Assembly: GCA_003116995.1 (NCBI GenBank)
Contig: BDSL01000005.1
Coordinates: forward strand, 1,686,001 to 1,750,000
Length of the DNA: 64,000 nucleotides
Direction of reading: 5' to 3'
Source of the DNA: Yamagishiella unicocca
Lineage: Eukaryota; Chlorophyta; Chlorophyceae; Chlamydomonadales; Volvocaceae
Both the position numbers and the translations under genes were made by a program. This document shows, piece by piece, positions 11,401-22,607 of the stretch; within the stretch, counting starts at the first letter, position 1, and each line of letters begins with the position of its first letter. Below the pieces are notes generated by a model. It made no database searches and was not told the origin of the DNA. It was given only the letters and a program-made list of their open reading frames with translations.

Positions 11401-12921
11401 GCAGGGCACCGAAACTGAACACGAACCCTGTGGGAAGCGGGCAGGGGCAGGCCTTACCGACATGGTGGGAGCCAAGATAGAAAGCTGCTCGCGCCACCCC
11501 TCTCCACCTCAGGCCATGGTGGCCACACACCTCAGCGCCCTGGACAGCCAGCTGAGCGACACGTGGCATGGCCTGGCGCTGGCGGCGCTGTTCAACCGCA
11601 CCATGATCTTGCCCAAGGTGAGGCAGAGGGCGACAGCGCAACAGAGCTCGCAGAGCTCCAGAGTGTCCTTAGGGTTTTAGGGTTTCGACATGATATCACC
11701 TGCCTTCAGGCTCATATCTCCGCGGGCACACTGCCCTTGGTCCTCACCCGGCGCCTTCCACGCCACCCTTCGCGCAAAAACAACACTCACACACAAACAC
11801 ACACACCCGTACATACAGGCGTTCCCGAACCCATCCCACTGCCTACTCACTGCATGACGCTGTTACAACCACCTCAACCGCCCCGCAGATGAAGTGCTTC
11901 TGCATCCAGAACTGGTTTGAGAACCCGCAGTGCCGGCTGCCGGGTGAGCCCCACACGCTCTTCCCGCTCAGCCCCGCCTGCCCAGCCGACTTCATCTTCA
12001 ACATGGACGCCCTCGCCTCCTTCAACCTGTCGGGTGCCCGGGTGCCCTTCCGCGAGTACAGCTTCCTAGACAACGAGCGCACACCGGCGGCCGTCAAGGT
12101 AGGGGTGCCGGGAGCCCCTCCCTCCCTCCCTGGAGTCGGTTCCGTTGGGACATACTGGGCGGGACTTGCTTGTGTGGGGTTTGGTTGCATCTGGGCTCCC
12201 TCCCTGGACCCGGGACCGGGGGCCTCCACGACGCACTTCACCATCCGCCTGGCGCCGCACCCTACACTCGTCTTGTTGCTGTCGCTGTTGCTGTCCTTGT
12301 TGCTGTCGCTGTTGCCGCCCCTGTTGCCGCCCCTGTTGCTGTCGCTGTTGCAAGCAAGCGACGCGCGCCTCGCCGGCCGTCGATGCGCCCATCGCCCACG
12401 CGCTGTTCCCGCGCCTGCTGGCGCTGCGCTCCCTCCCCTCCCTGGACTCACCTCACCTCACCGGTTTTCCTCACCCCCGGCGCCCACAGGACCAGCCGCT
12501 AGTGGTGAGGGCCAAGCTGGGGGCAACCGCAGCCAGCCGTGAGGGCGACATCGTCACCATACCCGCGGGCCTCAAATCAGACGCGTTGCTAGCCGCACTG
12601 CGGCCCTTCCTGGAGCCCGTGTCGGGCACGGCGGCTGCGGGCTCCCCCAAGCAGCCTAAACGCGTGCACTTCGCCAACCCGCGGCTGGCATTTGCCGGGT
12701 GGAGCGACCCGGGGGTCGCTCAGGAGTACGAGGCCAACACCGAGGGGCTTGCGGTGCGCTGGTGCTGCCGGCCCGAGTCGGTGGCCAAGCAGCACGGCAA
12801 GGAGCTGCACCACCAGCTGCACCTGCGGCAAGCGCAGCTGCCCGCTGGCGCCGCCGCTGGCGCCACCGGCACCGCGACCGTGGCCGGCAGCGCTGGCGCC
12901 ACCGGCACCGCCCTGCGGTGA
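5437..12921 (+). CDS. XEG113: GT77 arabinosyltransferase, XEG113-like, with acidic repeat stem
   Basis: This is a Golgi type II glycosyltransferase. The family adds beta-arabinofuranose to hydroxyproline-rich glycoproteins. Fourteen exons were read: 5437-5655, 6265-7461, 7934-8209, 8553-8655, 9152-9296, 9640-9752, 9948-10081, 10310-10426, 10593-10678, 10821-10890, 11034-11069, 11513-11617, 11889-12098 and 12490-12921. Phase is continuous, 1080 residues. Residues 41-60 (WAVILLGLVTLLVGVV and following) form the signal anchor. Residues 74-472 are an acidic Asp/Glu/Gly/Ala stem starting with a Gln run. The nucleotide-diphospho-sugar transferase domain starts near residue 500. Its DxD-type motif SDMDVVWLRDP carries D632 and D634. 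Further XEG113-like blocks are SDTWHGLALAALFNR, CPADFIFNMD and REYSFLDN. The stem is far longer than plant family members need, and its function is unknown. Exon joins in the stem rest on phase and splice sites only. Confidence 0.9.
6553..6744 (+). repeat. 48-bp coding tandem repeat, 4 units (acidic stem)
   Basis: Four nearly identical 48-base units encode HNDHAGDVDSADEDGG. A degenerate fifth echo (HNDHPADVDADED) is near 7125-7163. The repeat is in frame within exon 2 of the GT77 gene and adds charge without breaking the frame. Confidence 0.9.
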
Positions 12922-14707
12922 TGCTGACAACTCCCGGCCCGCAGGCAAAGTAGTGGGGTGTAACGACGTAGCAGCAGCGGTGCTACGGTCACGTTGGTAG
13001 CAGCGGCGGTATGAGTAGCAGGTCTTCTGGGTGGGGGGTATGTGCTGTGTGGCGGCGAGGGTAGGCGGGCCGGGGGCGGCGAAGGCGGGAACATGCATGT
13101 GAGGAAGGGGACGTAGCAAGGGGTCTTGTGGCGGGACCGCGCCGCGTATTGGTTAGGTTAGGGCCGGGGGGAGGGGAGTGAGGCCAGTGGCTTCCTCCCC
13201 CATGCACTGTCTTGGAGTGTGCTTTGATTGTTGGGATGTTGACGCATGCATCACTGGAGTCGCCGGCGATGATGGAATCACGTCCGGCCACCCACTTCCG
13301 CATTCGACGCGCCCTGTTGCGAGTGGCTTCGGAGGGGAGCACGTGGGGGATGGTCCGCGGATGCTTGACCTATCCTCGTGACGTAGGCGGTGCGCGAATA
13401 ATATAAAGTCTTGAGGAAGGGTGCAATGGCCTGCTAGCGCGGGGCCAGCTCGCTCCAGGGGGGTGGGGGCGCTGACTTTGGGTTGGCAGGCCAGGTGGGC
13501 TCGGCTCGCAGGGAATGGTGCACATTGAAATTGACGAAGGCGGCCGCGGGGCATCAAAGCGTGACGTTCTGACGTATGAACTGTGGACTGCGGGCGGGAG
13601 TGGAGTTGCGACGGGAGTTGGCGACGTGGCTTGCGTGGTTGTTGGCTACAGGGGTGGCCGGGATAAGGACTCGGACCAGGCTCGAAAGGAAGGGCGTCTT
13701 CGGATGGAGCAGGTCCGCAGGTACGGTCGTACGTGCACGGTGTTGCGGTTGTGTACGGGACGTACCTTACAACCGCCGGCAACCGACACGTACCGCGCGT
13801 GGCGTAGTGCGCCCGGGCATGTCTCTCACACATTCTGCCCAAGCGGGCCGTGTTGTGGAGAGCCTGATGCACCGCACGAAACGGCCCGGACCGGTGTGCC
13901 GAATGAAGCGCTCACAGACGCTTGGCCGCGAACCTGTATTGCATCACCGGTGTCTGCGGACACGGGTTGTCAGGTTGCTTTCAAATGAAATGCCCCTGGA
14001 TCCGGATCCGGATGGTACGCTGGTGGTTACGGTAGGTGGGTCGCCTGACAGCGACGCTCCAACAGCTGCGGGTAACATCTAGCATTGTGTTCGTGCCTCT
14101 AGCCGGAGAGGGAAACCCAAACATGCCCAAACCAGTTTACATTTGTACTTGTGCCTTAGGCACATTGGCCTCGAGAATTAACGGCATTCTGGAGCATTCC
14201 CTTACTCCCGAGCCCACTGCGCCACTGCAACCAAACGCAGCACAAAGAAGTCAAATAGCCATTACTAAAGGAAGATCACTCTTAATAACAGTTATTACCA
14301 CAGCTACTACTCTTGGGTTGCTACCACGCTACGTTGACGGCAAGTGAGCCTGAGTGAGCGAGTCACTTTGCCACCGACGTAGCAAAAGCCGTTTCCATGC
14401 TCTCCACTCGTCTCCACACTTCTCCACCGCCATGCTTCCTCCTGCACAAGTTCCCACACCACATCACAACATGCCTCCAGCATCATTGACAACACTACGG
14501 ACCTTGTCTCTTTCAGTGTCAGGCGATGCGCCCGATGGCTCTACCTTTTAAGGTCTCTAACAAGTACAACAACTACGGAGCCAGACGGCATTCCGTCCAC
14601 GATCCAGGTTGCCCCTGCACAGTCCTAACTACAACAATTGCTCGCGGTCCTCTGGGCCAGCATTATTGAGATCCGTTCGTTTATTCAAACTGCAGTTGCA
14701 TGCCGGG
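12922..14707. other. intergenic region between GT77 and the duplicated block
   Basis: TGTAA at 12959-12963 lies 38 bases after the GT77 stop and is the probable poly(A) signal. From 13761 onward the sequence belongs to copy A of the tandem duplication and is repeated from 19165. Open frames here are not conserved in frame between the two copies and no gene is called. Confidence 0.5.
12959..12963 (+). terminator. polyadenylation signal TGTAA (GT77)
   Basis: First TGTAA after the GT77 stop codon at 12921. Confidence 0.55.
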
Positions 14708-17102
14708 CTACCTTTTCAGCTGTCTGGCCCATGACCATGGCGCAGAGTCAAAGCCCACAATCCACGCGCCTTCACGGCGTAGATCTGCCAGTGTGCCGTA
14801 CAAGCCCTGCATGACGTGCTCGTTCAAAAATGCAGACAGCTGCTTACGCCTCGATCCCAACAGCAACCATTTCGGTTTGCTAACCTGGAGTGCTGCCGTA
14901 CGATGATGCGCATTCTGTACGGCAGCGGTTTCTGCCACAGAGCGCTCCACTGACGTCAAATCGCGTCCGTACAGGAAATAGGTCACCTGCGGCGGCGGGA
15001 GGTGGTCATTGGCAGCGTCGTCAGCCAGTACGAAGATACGGAAATCCAGCTCTCTCTGACGGGTCAACGCCCCGTTTGTGGTTGCGCGCGCACGGCAGGG
15101 TCGTACAGAACCGTACATACGTACGGTTTTTTTTCGTGACCTCACCTGTTCCATCACGGCTACCCGATCGCGGAAGTATTCGTGCGAGTCGATTATCATG
15201 ACGTTGCCTCGCAGGAAGTAGTGCCGCCGCCACGCGGCCAGGGTGTAAATGTAGAGGCTGTTTGCGAAGAGTCTGAGCTCCAGGGTGTCTAGGATGCCCA
15301 TGCCGACCAGATCGCGCCAGCCCTCCTCCTGGCAGCGAGTGTCGTTGCAGCCGCCCAGTCGTCGGAAGGCGGACAGGGTGTCCTTGCTGCCCTCAATGAA
15401 CTTGAAGAAGTCGTCGACAAGCATGTCGAGCGAAGTGCGAGGCCACGCACCTGGGAGGGCGGTAGCCAGGTGCGGTTGGGGGAGTGGGGTCAGCAGCTTC
15501 ACCAGCATGCACCCCAGCCACGTGCGTTGCGTAATCGCTCACCAATCAGCGCCCGCAAAGCCTCCATGACCCTCTTGGTTGGTGGTGGACTAGCGACAGT
15601 GCGGTGCGGCTATTAGGGTTTCGAGGAGCCTGGCGGTGTGGCAAAACGGCGCGAACTGCAGTAGCCCTCGACCTGCCAGCGGCGTGGCGGCAGGCGGGCA
15701 TCGACCCTCACCGCCATCGGTAATTGATCCTCACCGCCATCGGTAGTTGACCATCACCGCCATCGGTAGTTGACCCTCACGTCCATCGACAGTTCGTTCC
15801 TTAGTAAGGGTACCCCTATGCGGGAGGTGCCGGTCGATACAGGCACGCCGGAATGGTGACACGGCACGGACTTGCCTTCCTTTACCACTCGATGGTTGTA
15901 CAATGACTCAATCGTCTCGTACGGATCCCGCAGCATCACAATCACCTTGCTGTCCGTTGATATGGATCTCAGGTGGAGGGGTGTGAAGGGGGAGCTCAGG
16001 TACATAGGGGAGGCATCGATGGTCAGCTGGCGGGGTGCTGTGTCAAGGCACGACCGTATTGATTGCTTCTGTGCTCCAACCGCGCAGGGATGGTTGATCT
16101 TGCTGAGATACGTAGCCATGGTTTCGGAGTTCAGTAACAAGTCGTCGCTGTCCATTGCATGGTGCAGAGCCCTGATCTCCTGCGGGGCACGAGGGCAATG
16201 AATCGGAGCGTTCCGTTTTAAGTAGTGGCTCATGTAGCAATCGCTTTTGCTACGTAAAGGTAAAGTGTCGAACAAGTTGCAACTGTAGGCTCAGTCTTCC
16301 GTCTCGCGATATGTGTGTCCTGCTCCCTGCTTGCGTGCTTTACTTCCCACATGCCGGGCAGTCGAGGTACGTACGGGTGCTCTACTGAGCAACCATGACT
16401 CAGGAACATCCAAACGGAGTCGTCCCCACAGGTGTACACCTACGTACTCGTACAAATGCGTGTGAGGCGCTTGTGAGGCAGCGGGCATGGCCGCAGAGGA
16501 GGTTGCTAGCGCTTGCCGCCTAGGCTGCTGTACTCCAGCAGCCTAGGCAGCCGGCGAGGCTTTTTTTTACTGCAGTCAGTGCCTCCCATACAGTACTTCG
16601 TTATGGGCGAGCTTTGCTGGAGCCCGCCCTCTCTATCGACCGAGCGGTAACCATGTGTTGGTTGAGATGCTCGACATACATAGCATACCTTCGAGCGGCT
16701 TAAAAGCGGAGGATCTGTCCGATACGGATCTTGGTTGACAGTATCATCGGTGAGCTGGTAGTATAAATCCGTCTACAGAGTAAGGACGCCAAAAAAGTGT
16801 TTGGAATGCGGCGGATTGGAAATCGCCCCTAACACCGCGCCGGTCTTTTGCGCGCAGAGACGCACCGTTCCACCCTTGGCGGCGCCAATGAGAACGAAAG
16901 ATGGGATCGCAGTAGGGTCATTATCCCTGAAGTCACCCACGTGCTGCAACGCCGACGTGTCGGCAAGGGCCATCCGGTGGAAAAGGGCGAGCCCGAGCAC
17001 TACTAGCAGCATACTTGGGATTTGAATCTCTCCTAGGATGCCGAGCGTCCATGGTTGCAACAGCGAAAGCTTGAAATTGGGCCACACACGGTTTCTTTTC
17101 AT
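14708..17102 (-). CDS. sulfotransferase-family protein (copy A)
   Basis: It would transfer sulfate from PAPS to a carbohydrate or protein in the secretory pathway. Exon 1 (17102-16866) has a hydrophobic stretch, SMLLVVLGLALFHRMALA, then the 5'-phosphosulfate loop SFVLIGAAKGGT. The next coding blocks are 16439-16344 (SVWMFLSH) and from 16179 (EIRALHHAM, then PRQLTIDASPMYL and the 3'-phosphate motif VIVMLRDPYETIESLYNH). Block 15450-15146 has SLYIYTLAAWRRHYF and ends at a GTGAG donor. Further blocks are 15055-14987 and a last exon with LNEHVMQGLYGTL and VGFDSAPW, ending at 14708. The 3' end of the third exon and the join into the last exon are unresolved. The TGTAA found just past the stop of copy B is TGCAG here. 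The acceptor substrate is unknown. No frame break was seen in the conserved blocks. Confidence 0.72.
16518..16548. repeat. perfect inverted repeat (13-bp arms, 5-base loop)
   Basis: GCCTAGGCTGCTG, then TACTC, then CAGCAGCCTAGGC. It lies in the first intron of sulfotransferase copy A, next to a run of eight T. The matching place in copy B (about 21660-21700) has lost the symmetry of the left arm. Confidence 0.8.
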
Positions 17103-17922
17103 CGGAGCACGTCACATGTGCTTGTGATACATGGGGCTTTATCATGTATCGGTATGCAAGTAACTGAAATAATAATAATAGGAAAAAGTACCAGTATAAA
17201 ATAGTTGTACTAATGTCCGACAAGATGTAGCGTAATATCTATCGAAAGTCGGACCTAGATAGCACCTAGGCAGAAGTTCCCTCGGTACCGCGTATTGCTT
17301 ACCGGTATGTATATTCACTGATTGAATTATGCCTCCCTGAAAAGTGGCCGCATGGCTAACTTTCCCGCTGGCCAAAGGTCAGGTAGCGATGGGGGCAACA
17401 ACTAACGCACCTCAGCACAGCACGCCGAAGCGTGTGGAGAGACGCCGCGACTATTTCCAAGTTTGCAGGGGTCTGAAGTACTGTAAATGCTCTTTGATAC
17501 GCCTGCTGCGGCTGCCGAAAGTCGCAGGGAATCATGAGTCGATGGAGGTCAATTGGAGTGCCCGTCCCAGGGACAACTTTTCCCGGCATCACCTATTATT
17601 CAAACTGATAGGCGGTACTTCGCACACTCTTCTGCTAACCGGCAACTGTCATGTTAAGGACAGCCTAGACAGGCATGTGCACTACGACCAATAAGAAGGA
17701 AGGCGTGCACAAGGTCTCCAAGTTGTGTACGTTCGATGCGGGGACCTTGTGGTTGCTGGCGTTCGAATAATGCTCGTGGGCCGTGCGTACTTGGACCAAC
17801 TTTAGTGTGACCGGGCGCCGCGCGCATCGCGAGACCCTTCAACTCAGTCCTGGCTGTGAAAGCAAAACTCCCCAGATCGCATGTAGGGCGAGTAGGAGGT
17901 GTTCACAATGATCGGCGAATCA

Positions 17923-19164
17923 TTCTTGAAGCTCCCACGCTCGTCCGTCGTGCCAGTCTGGATTAGTGTGGCGGCGCGAATCTGCCGCGATCGAGGCCGC
18001 ATTCGGTGCCGTCGGTACGTTCCCCGAGCCTGCAGCAAAACCTGTCCCTCTGCGCCACCGCCGGGAGCACAACGGGAAAAAGTGGCAACAAAGCCGCGGG
18101 CGGGGGGCCGGGAATCAATCAGGACGTACATATCCCTTCCTCGCTCACAGGTGTGGCCATCATGCAAATATGTTGAAGAAATGAGGCTCCAGCGTCCAAA
18201 GACATGCGACTGGTGGGGCGCAATACCGCTGCTCAGATCAATCCTTCTCCGGCCGCAGTCCCTGCGTCACGGGTAGGCGATGTTTCATTGCACCTTTTCT
18301 ACATGGACGCGCCGCAGTTAGAACCGGCGGGCACTCGCGCAGGAAACGGCCGCCCCGCCGGGCGGCAGTGTCGGCCACCATCTGGCCCGGCTCTGCCCGC
18401 CCGCCCGCTGCCCCCTCGCTGCCGATGCCTATGAGGCGTTGCAAGGAAGAGCCGTGTACGTGCGCGAAGCGCGTGACCTATGAGACATGCCTGACCCTAG
18501 CCCCGGCGGCAGACCAGCAGCAGTTGAAGCAGGACACCTGGCACCGCATTCAGACTGCAGACCGCGAGCCATCGGGAGCACACGTGCCGACGGCCGTCCT
18601 AGCGCCGGCACGTGTATAATCACAGGCCTCGCACCTGTCCACTGCTTTCGCCTTGACCGGCCGCCGTGGGCCTTACATGGAGACGACCGGGGCGGGCAAC
18701 CCCTGCTGTGACTCCGCTGCCCTGCGAGGGCTACCGGATGATAGCCAGCGGCGTGGCGCACAGCGAGCGGGGCGCTGTGCCCCTGAAGGACCAGAACTTC
18801 ATGGTGCAGGCGAATTACCTCCGTTGCCAGCAGGCCATGACCGCTGCTTCTGCGCTCATCCGCGTCACACTCCGTCACTACCTGGCTCTGGTCTCCTTGC
18901 TGGGGCGCACGAGCAAGCGAGCTAACGAAGGGGGCAAGCTGATCTTCAGCGATTTCAGGGAACCATAGCGACGCCAGCCAGCCTTTCGTTGGCTTACCTC
19001 TGCCACTACCCGATGCGGCCGGGCGCTACTACGTGCTCCCCACCGACCGAGCAGCTCGGCACCAAAACCGCCCGTGACATCCGCGCGCCGCCCCTCCTGC
19101 GGATCCCATCACCTACTCCGAGTGGGCCCTAGCTCGATATCTCGCAGCGATGGGTGCCCTGCCC
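17923..19164. other. spacer between duplicated copies with an orphan coding-like fragment
   Basis: A + strand open frame from about 18700 to 18968 ends in TAG. It has strong G/C third-position bias and a plausible protein composition (GYRMIASGVAHSERG, LRHYLALVSLLGRTSK), but no start, no known domain and no second copy in the duplication. It may be an exon remnant or part of an unknown gene. The rest shows nothing recognisable. Confidence 0.35.
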
Positions 19165-22100
19165 CGTACCTTACAACCGCCGGCAACCGACACCTACCGC
19201 GCGTGGCGCAGTGCGCCCGGGCATGCCTCTCACACGTTCTGTCCAAGCGGGCCGTGTTGTGGAGAGCCTGATGCACCGCACTGTTACCGCACGAAAAGGC
19301 CCGGACCGGTGTGCCGAATGAAGCGCTCACAGACGCTTGGCCGCAAACCTGTGTTGCGTCACCGGTGTCTGCGGACTCGGGTCGTCGAGTTGCATTCAGA
19401 TGACATGCCCCTGGATCCGGATCCGGATGGTGCGCTGGTGGTTACGGTAGGTGGGTCACCTGACAGCGACACTCCAACAGCTGCGGGTAACACCTAGCAT
19501 TGTGTTCGTGCCTCTAGCCGGAGAGGGGAACCCAAACATGCCCAAACCAGTTTACACTTGTATTTGTGCCTTAGGCACATTGGCCTCGAGAATTAACGGC
19601 ATTCTGGGGCATTCCCTTATTCCCGAGCCCATTGCAACATATACTACTGTACCCAAATGTAGCACAAAGATCCTAAAGGAAGGACCCGGAAGGACACTCA
19701 CAGCAATAGCTATTACTATTTAAAGGGTTGTTACCTTGCTACTTTAATGGCGAGTGAGTTCCTTCGCCATCAACGTAGCAAACGCTCACTCGCCGTCAAC
19801 GTAGTAAAAACTGTTTCCATGCTCTCCACCCGTCTCCACCGCCTTCTCCCTGCACAAGTTCCCACACCACATCACAACATGTCTACAGCGGCATCGACAC
19901 CTTTCCAACACAAAATTGATGAGACGTAATTCCACGATCCGGGTTTCCTCCTGTACAGTTTTAATTACAACAATTGCTCGCGGTCCTCTGAGCCAGCTGT
20001 TATGAGATTCGTTAATTTTCTAAAATTACAGTTGCATGCCGGGCTACCTTTTCAGCTGCCTGGCCCCTGACCATGGTGCAGAGTCGAAGCCCACAATCCA
20101 CACGCCTTCACGGCGCAGATCTGCCAGTGTGCCGTACAAGCCCTGCATGACGTGCTCGTTCAAAAATGCAGACAGCTGCTTACGCTTCGATTCCGACAAC
20201 AAACATTTCGGTAGTGCTGCCGCACGATGATGCCCATTATGTACGGTAGCGGTTTCTGCCACAGAGCGCTCCACTGGCGTCATGTCGCGTCCGTACAGGA
20301 AGTATATCACCTGCAGCAGCGGGGGGTGATCCTTGGCAGCGTCGTCAGCCAGTACGAACGTAGGAAATCCAGCTCTCTCTGCCGGGTCAACGCCGCGTTT
20401 GTGGTTGCGCGCGCACGGCGGGGTCGTACAGAATCTTACGGCGGGTGCCTCACCTGCTCCATGACGGCTACCCGATCGCGGAAGTATTCGTGCGAGTCGA
20501 TTATCATGACGTTGCCTCGCAGGAAGTAGTGCCGCCGCCACGCGGCCAGGGTGTAAATGTAGAGGCTGTTTGCGAAGAGTCTGAGCTCCAGGGTGTCTAG
20601 GATGCCCATGCCAACCAGATCGCGCCAGCCCTCCTCCTGGCAGCGAGTGTCGTTGCAGCCGCCCAATCGTAGGAAGGCGGACAGGGTGTCCTTGCTGCCC
20701 TCAATGAACTTGAAGAAGTCGTCGACAAGCATGTCGAGCGAAGTGTGGGGCCACGCACCTGGGAGGGCGGTAGCCAGGTGCGGTTGCGGGGTTTGGGTCA
20801 GCAGCCGCACCACACTGGTGACAGTGCGACACTGGTGACAGTGCGGCGGTTAGGGTTTCCAGGAGCCCGGCGGTATGGCGAAACGGTGCGAAACCGCGTG
20901 GCGGCAGGCGGGCATCGACCCTCACCACCATCGGTAGTTGGCCCTCGCCGCCATCGGCCGTTGGTTCATTAGTAAGGGTACCCCTCTCGCAGATGCGAGC
21001 TGCGGGAGGTGTCGGCCGACGCAGGCAGGCCGACATGGTGACGCGGCACGGACTTGCCTTGCTTTACCACTCGATGGTTGTACAACGACTCAATCGTCTC
21101 GTACGGATCTCGCAGCATCATCATCACCTTGCTGTCTGTTGATATGGATCTCAGGTGGAGGGGTGTGAAGGGGGAGCTCAGGTACATGGGGGAGGCGTCG
21201 ATGGTCAGCTGGCGGGGTGCTGTGTCAAGGCACGACCGTATTGACTGTTTCTGTGCTCCAACCGCACAGGGATGGTGGATCTTGCTGAGATACTTAGCCA
21301 TGGATTTCGAATACAGTAACAACTGGGCGCTGTCCATTGCATGGTGCAGAGCCCGGATCTCCTGTGGGGCCAGTAAGGGTGAAGAGCGCCGTACATCGGA
21401 GGAGCGTCCCGTTTCAAGTAGTGGCTCATCCAGCAATCGCTTTTGTGGCGACAAAATACCTTTTCGAAAGCTCTGCAGCTATAGGTTCGATCATTCGTTG
21501 GGCAACATGTGTGTCCTGCTCTGTGCTTGCGTGCGCGTGCTTTATTTACTTCTCGCATGCCGGGCAATCAGGTAAGGGTGTTATACTGAGCAACCCTGAT
21601 TCAGTGCGTACAAGTGCGTGTGAGGCAGCGGGCATGGCCGCAGAGGTGGTTGCTAGCGCTTGCCGCCCAGGCTGTGTGCTCCAGCAGCCTAGGCAGCCGG
21701 CGAGGCTTATTTTTAATTGGAGGCAGTGCCTTCCATACAGTATTCCGTTATGGGTGACCTTTGCTGGAACCCGCCCTCCTTATCGACCGAGCGGTTAACA
21801 TGTCGGTCGAGATGCTCGACGTGCCATACCTTCAAGCGGCTTACGAGCGGAGGATCTGGCCGGTACGGATCCTGGTTGACAGTATCATTGGTGAGCTGGC
21901 AGTATAAATCCGTCTACAGCAAGAATGCCAAAAAAGTGTTTCACATGCGGATTAGGAATCGCTCCTGACAGCGCCCCGGTCTTTTGCGCGCAGTCAGAGA
22001 CGCACCGTTCCACCCTTGGCGACGCCAATGATAAGAAAGGATGGGATCGCTGTAGGTTCGTTATCCCTGAAGTCACCAACATACTGCAACGCCGGCGCGT

Positions 22101-22607
22101 CGGCAAGGGCCATCCGGTGGAAAAGGGCGAGCCCGAGCACCACTAGCAGCATACGTGGGATTTGCATCTCTGCGATGCCGAGCGTCCATAGTTCGATAGT
22201 GAAAGGCTGAAATTGAGCCACCTAGGGCTCCTTTTCATCGACGGAGCACGCCGCTAGGTCTACCGGTAACTTGTCCTACTCGGCATGGGTACATATTGTG
22301 GGTGGTGTTCTACTCTGAATGTGACACTGCCAAGGACCAATCCCTGCAGTCCTACTCACAAATCAGCTACAATCGGACACCAACGATAATACCACACCAT
22401 TGTCAATACGTCAATAGCATACCACAGTTGCTGCAGGTTGCTGGCGTTCAAATGCTCGTGGGCCGTACGTGGACAGGCGCGGATAAACTTCAGTGTGGCC
22501 AGCCGCCGCATCGCGAGACCATTTAACTCAGTCCTGGCTGTGAAACCAGAACTGCCCAGAACGTGTGTAGGGCGGATGGGTCCTCTGGGTGGTCCTCGCA
22601 ATGATCG
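19165..22607. repeat. tandem duplication, copy B
   Basis: Second copy of the block at 13761-17922, same orientation, shorter by about 0.7 kb because of deletions in intronic and intergenic parts. Confidence 0.85.
20044..22221 (-). pseudogene. sulfotransferase-family gene, copy B, probably broken
   Basis: This is the second member of the tandem pair. Exon 1 (22221-22006) keeps the hydrophobic segment and the phosphosulfate loop FLIIGVAKGGT. The SPMYL and MMMLRDPYETIESLYNH exon and the exon with SLYIYTLAAWRRHYF are almost identical to copy A. Damage lies elsewhere. The block matching the second exon of copy A lacks about 50 bases that encode SVWMFLSHG, has an in-frame TAA after CSV, and carries a 5-base deletion. 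A one-base deletion shifts the frame in the short exon at about 20357. Twelve bases with the CCAG acceptor before the last exon are gone. TGTAA follows the stop closely (TTACA near 20027). The conserved catalytic exons suggest recent inactivation, or a gene with a different splice pattern. Confidence 0.6.

Larger units (their letters stand above)
13761..17922. repeat. tandem duplication, copy A
   Basis: About 4.2 kb that recurs at 19165-22607 in the same orientation. The offset drifts from about 5.4 kb at the left to 4.7 kb at the right because of indels. Matching blocks include CGTACCTTACAACCGCCGGC at the left edge, the whole sulfotransferase gene, and the block ending near AATGATCGGCG at the right. 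Exonic parts are nearly identical while introns have indels. Confidence 0.85.

Noticed and set aside
17844..18167. Minus-strand frame ending SGEFCFHSQD, echoed at 22528-22863
   Set aside because: Only the last 20 or so residues are shared between the copies; upstream the frames do not correspond, so it is duplicated noncoding sequence or a remnant, not a supported gene.
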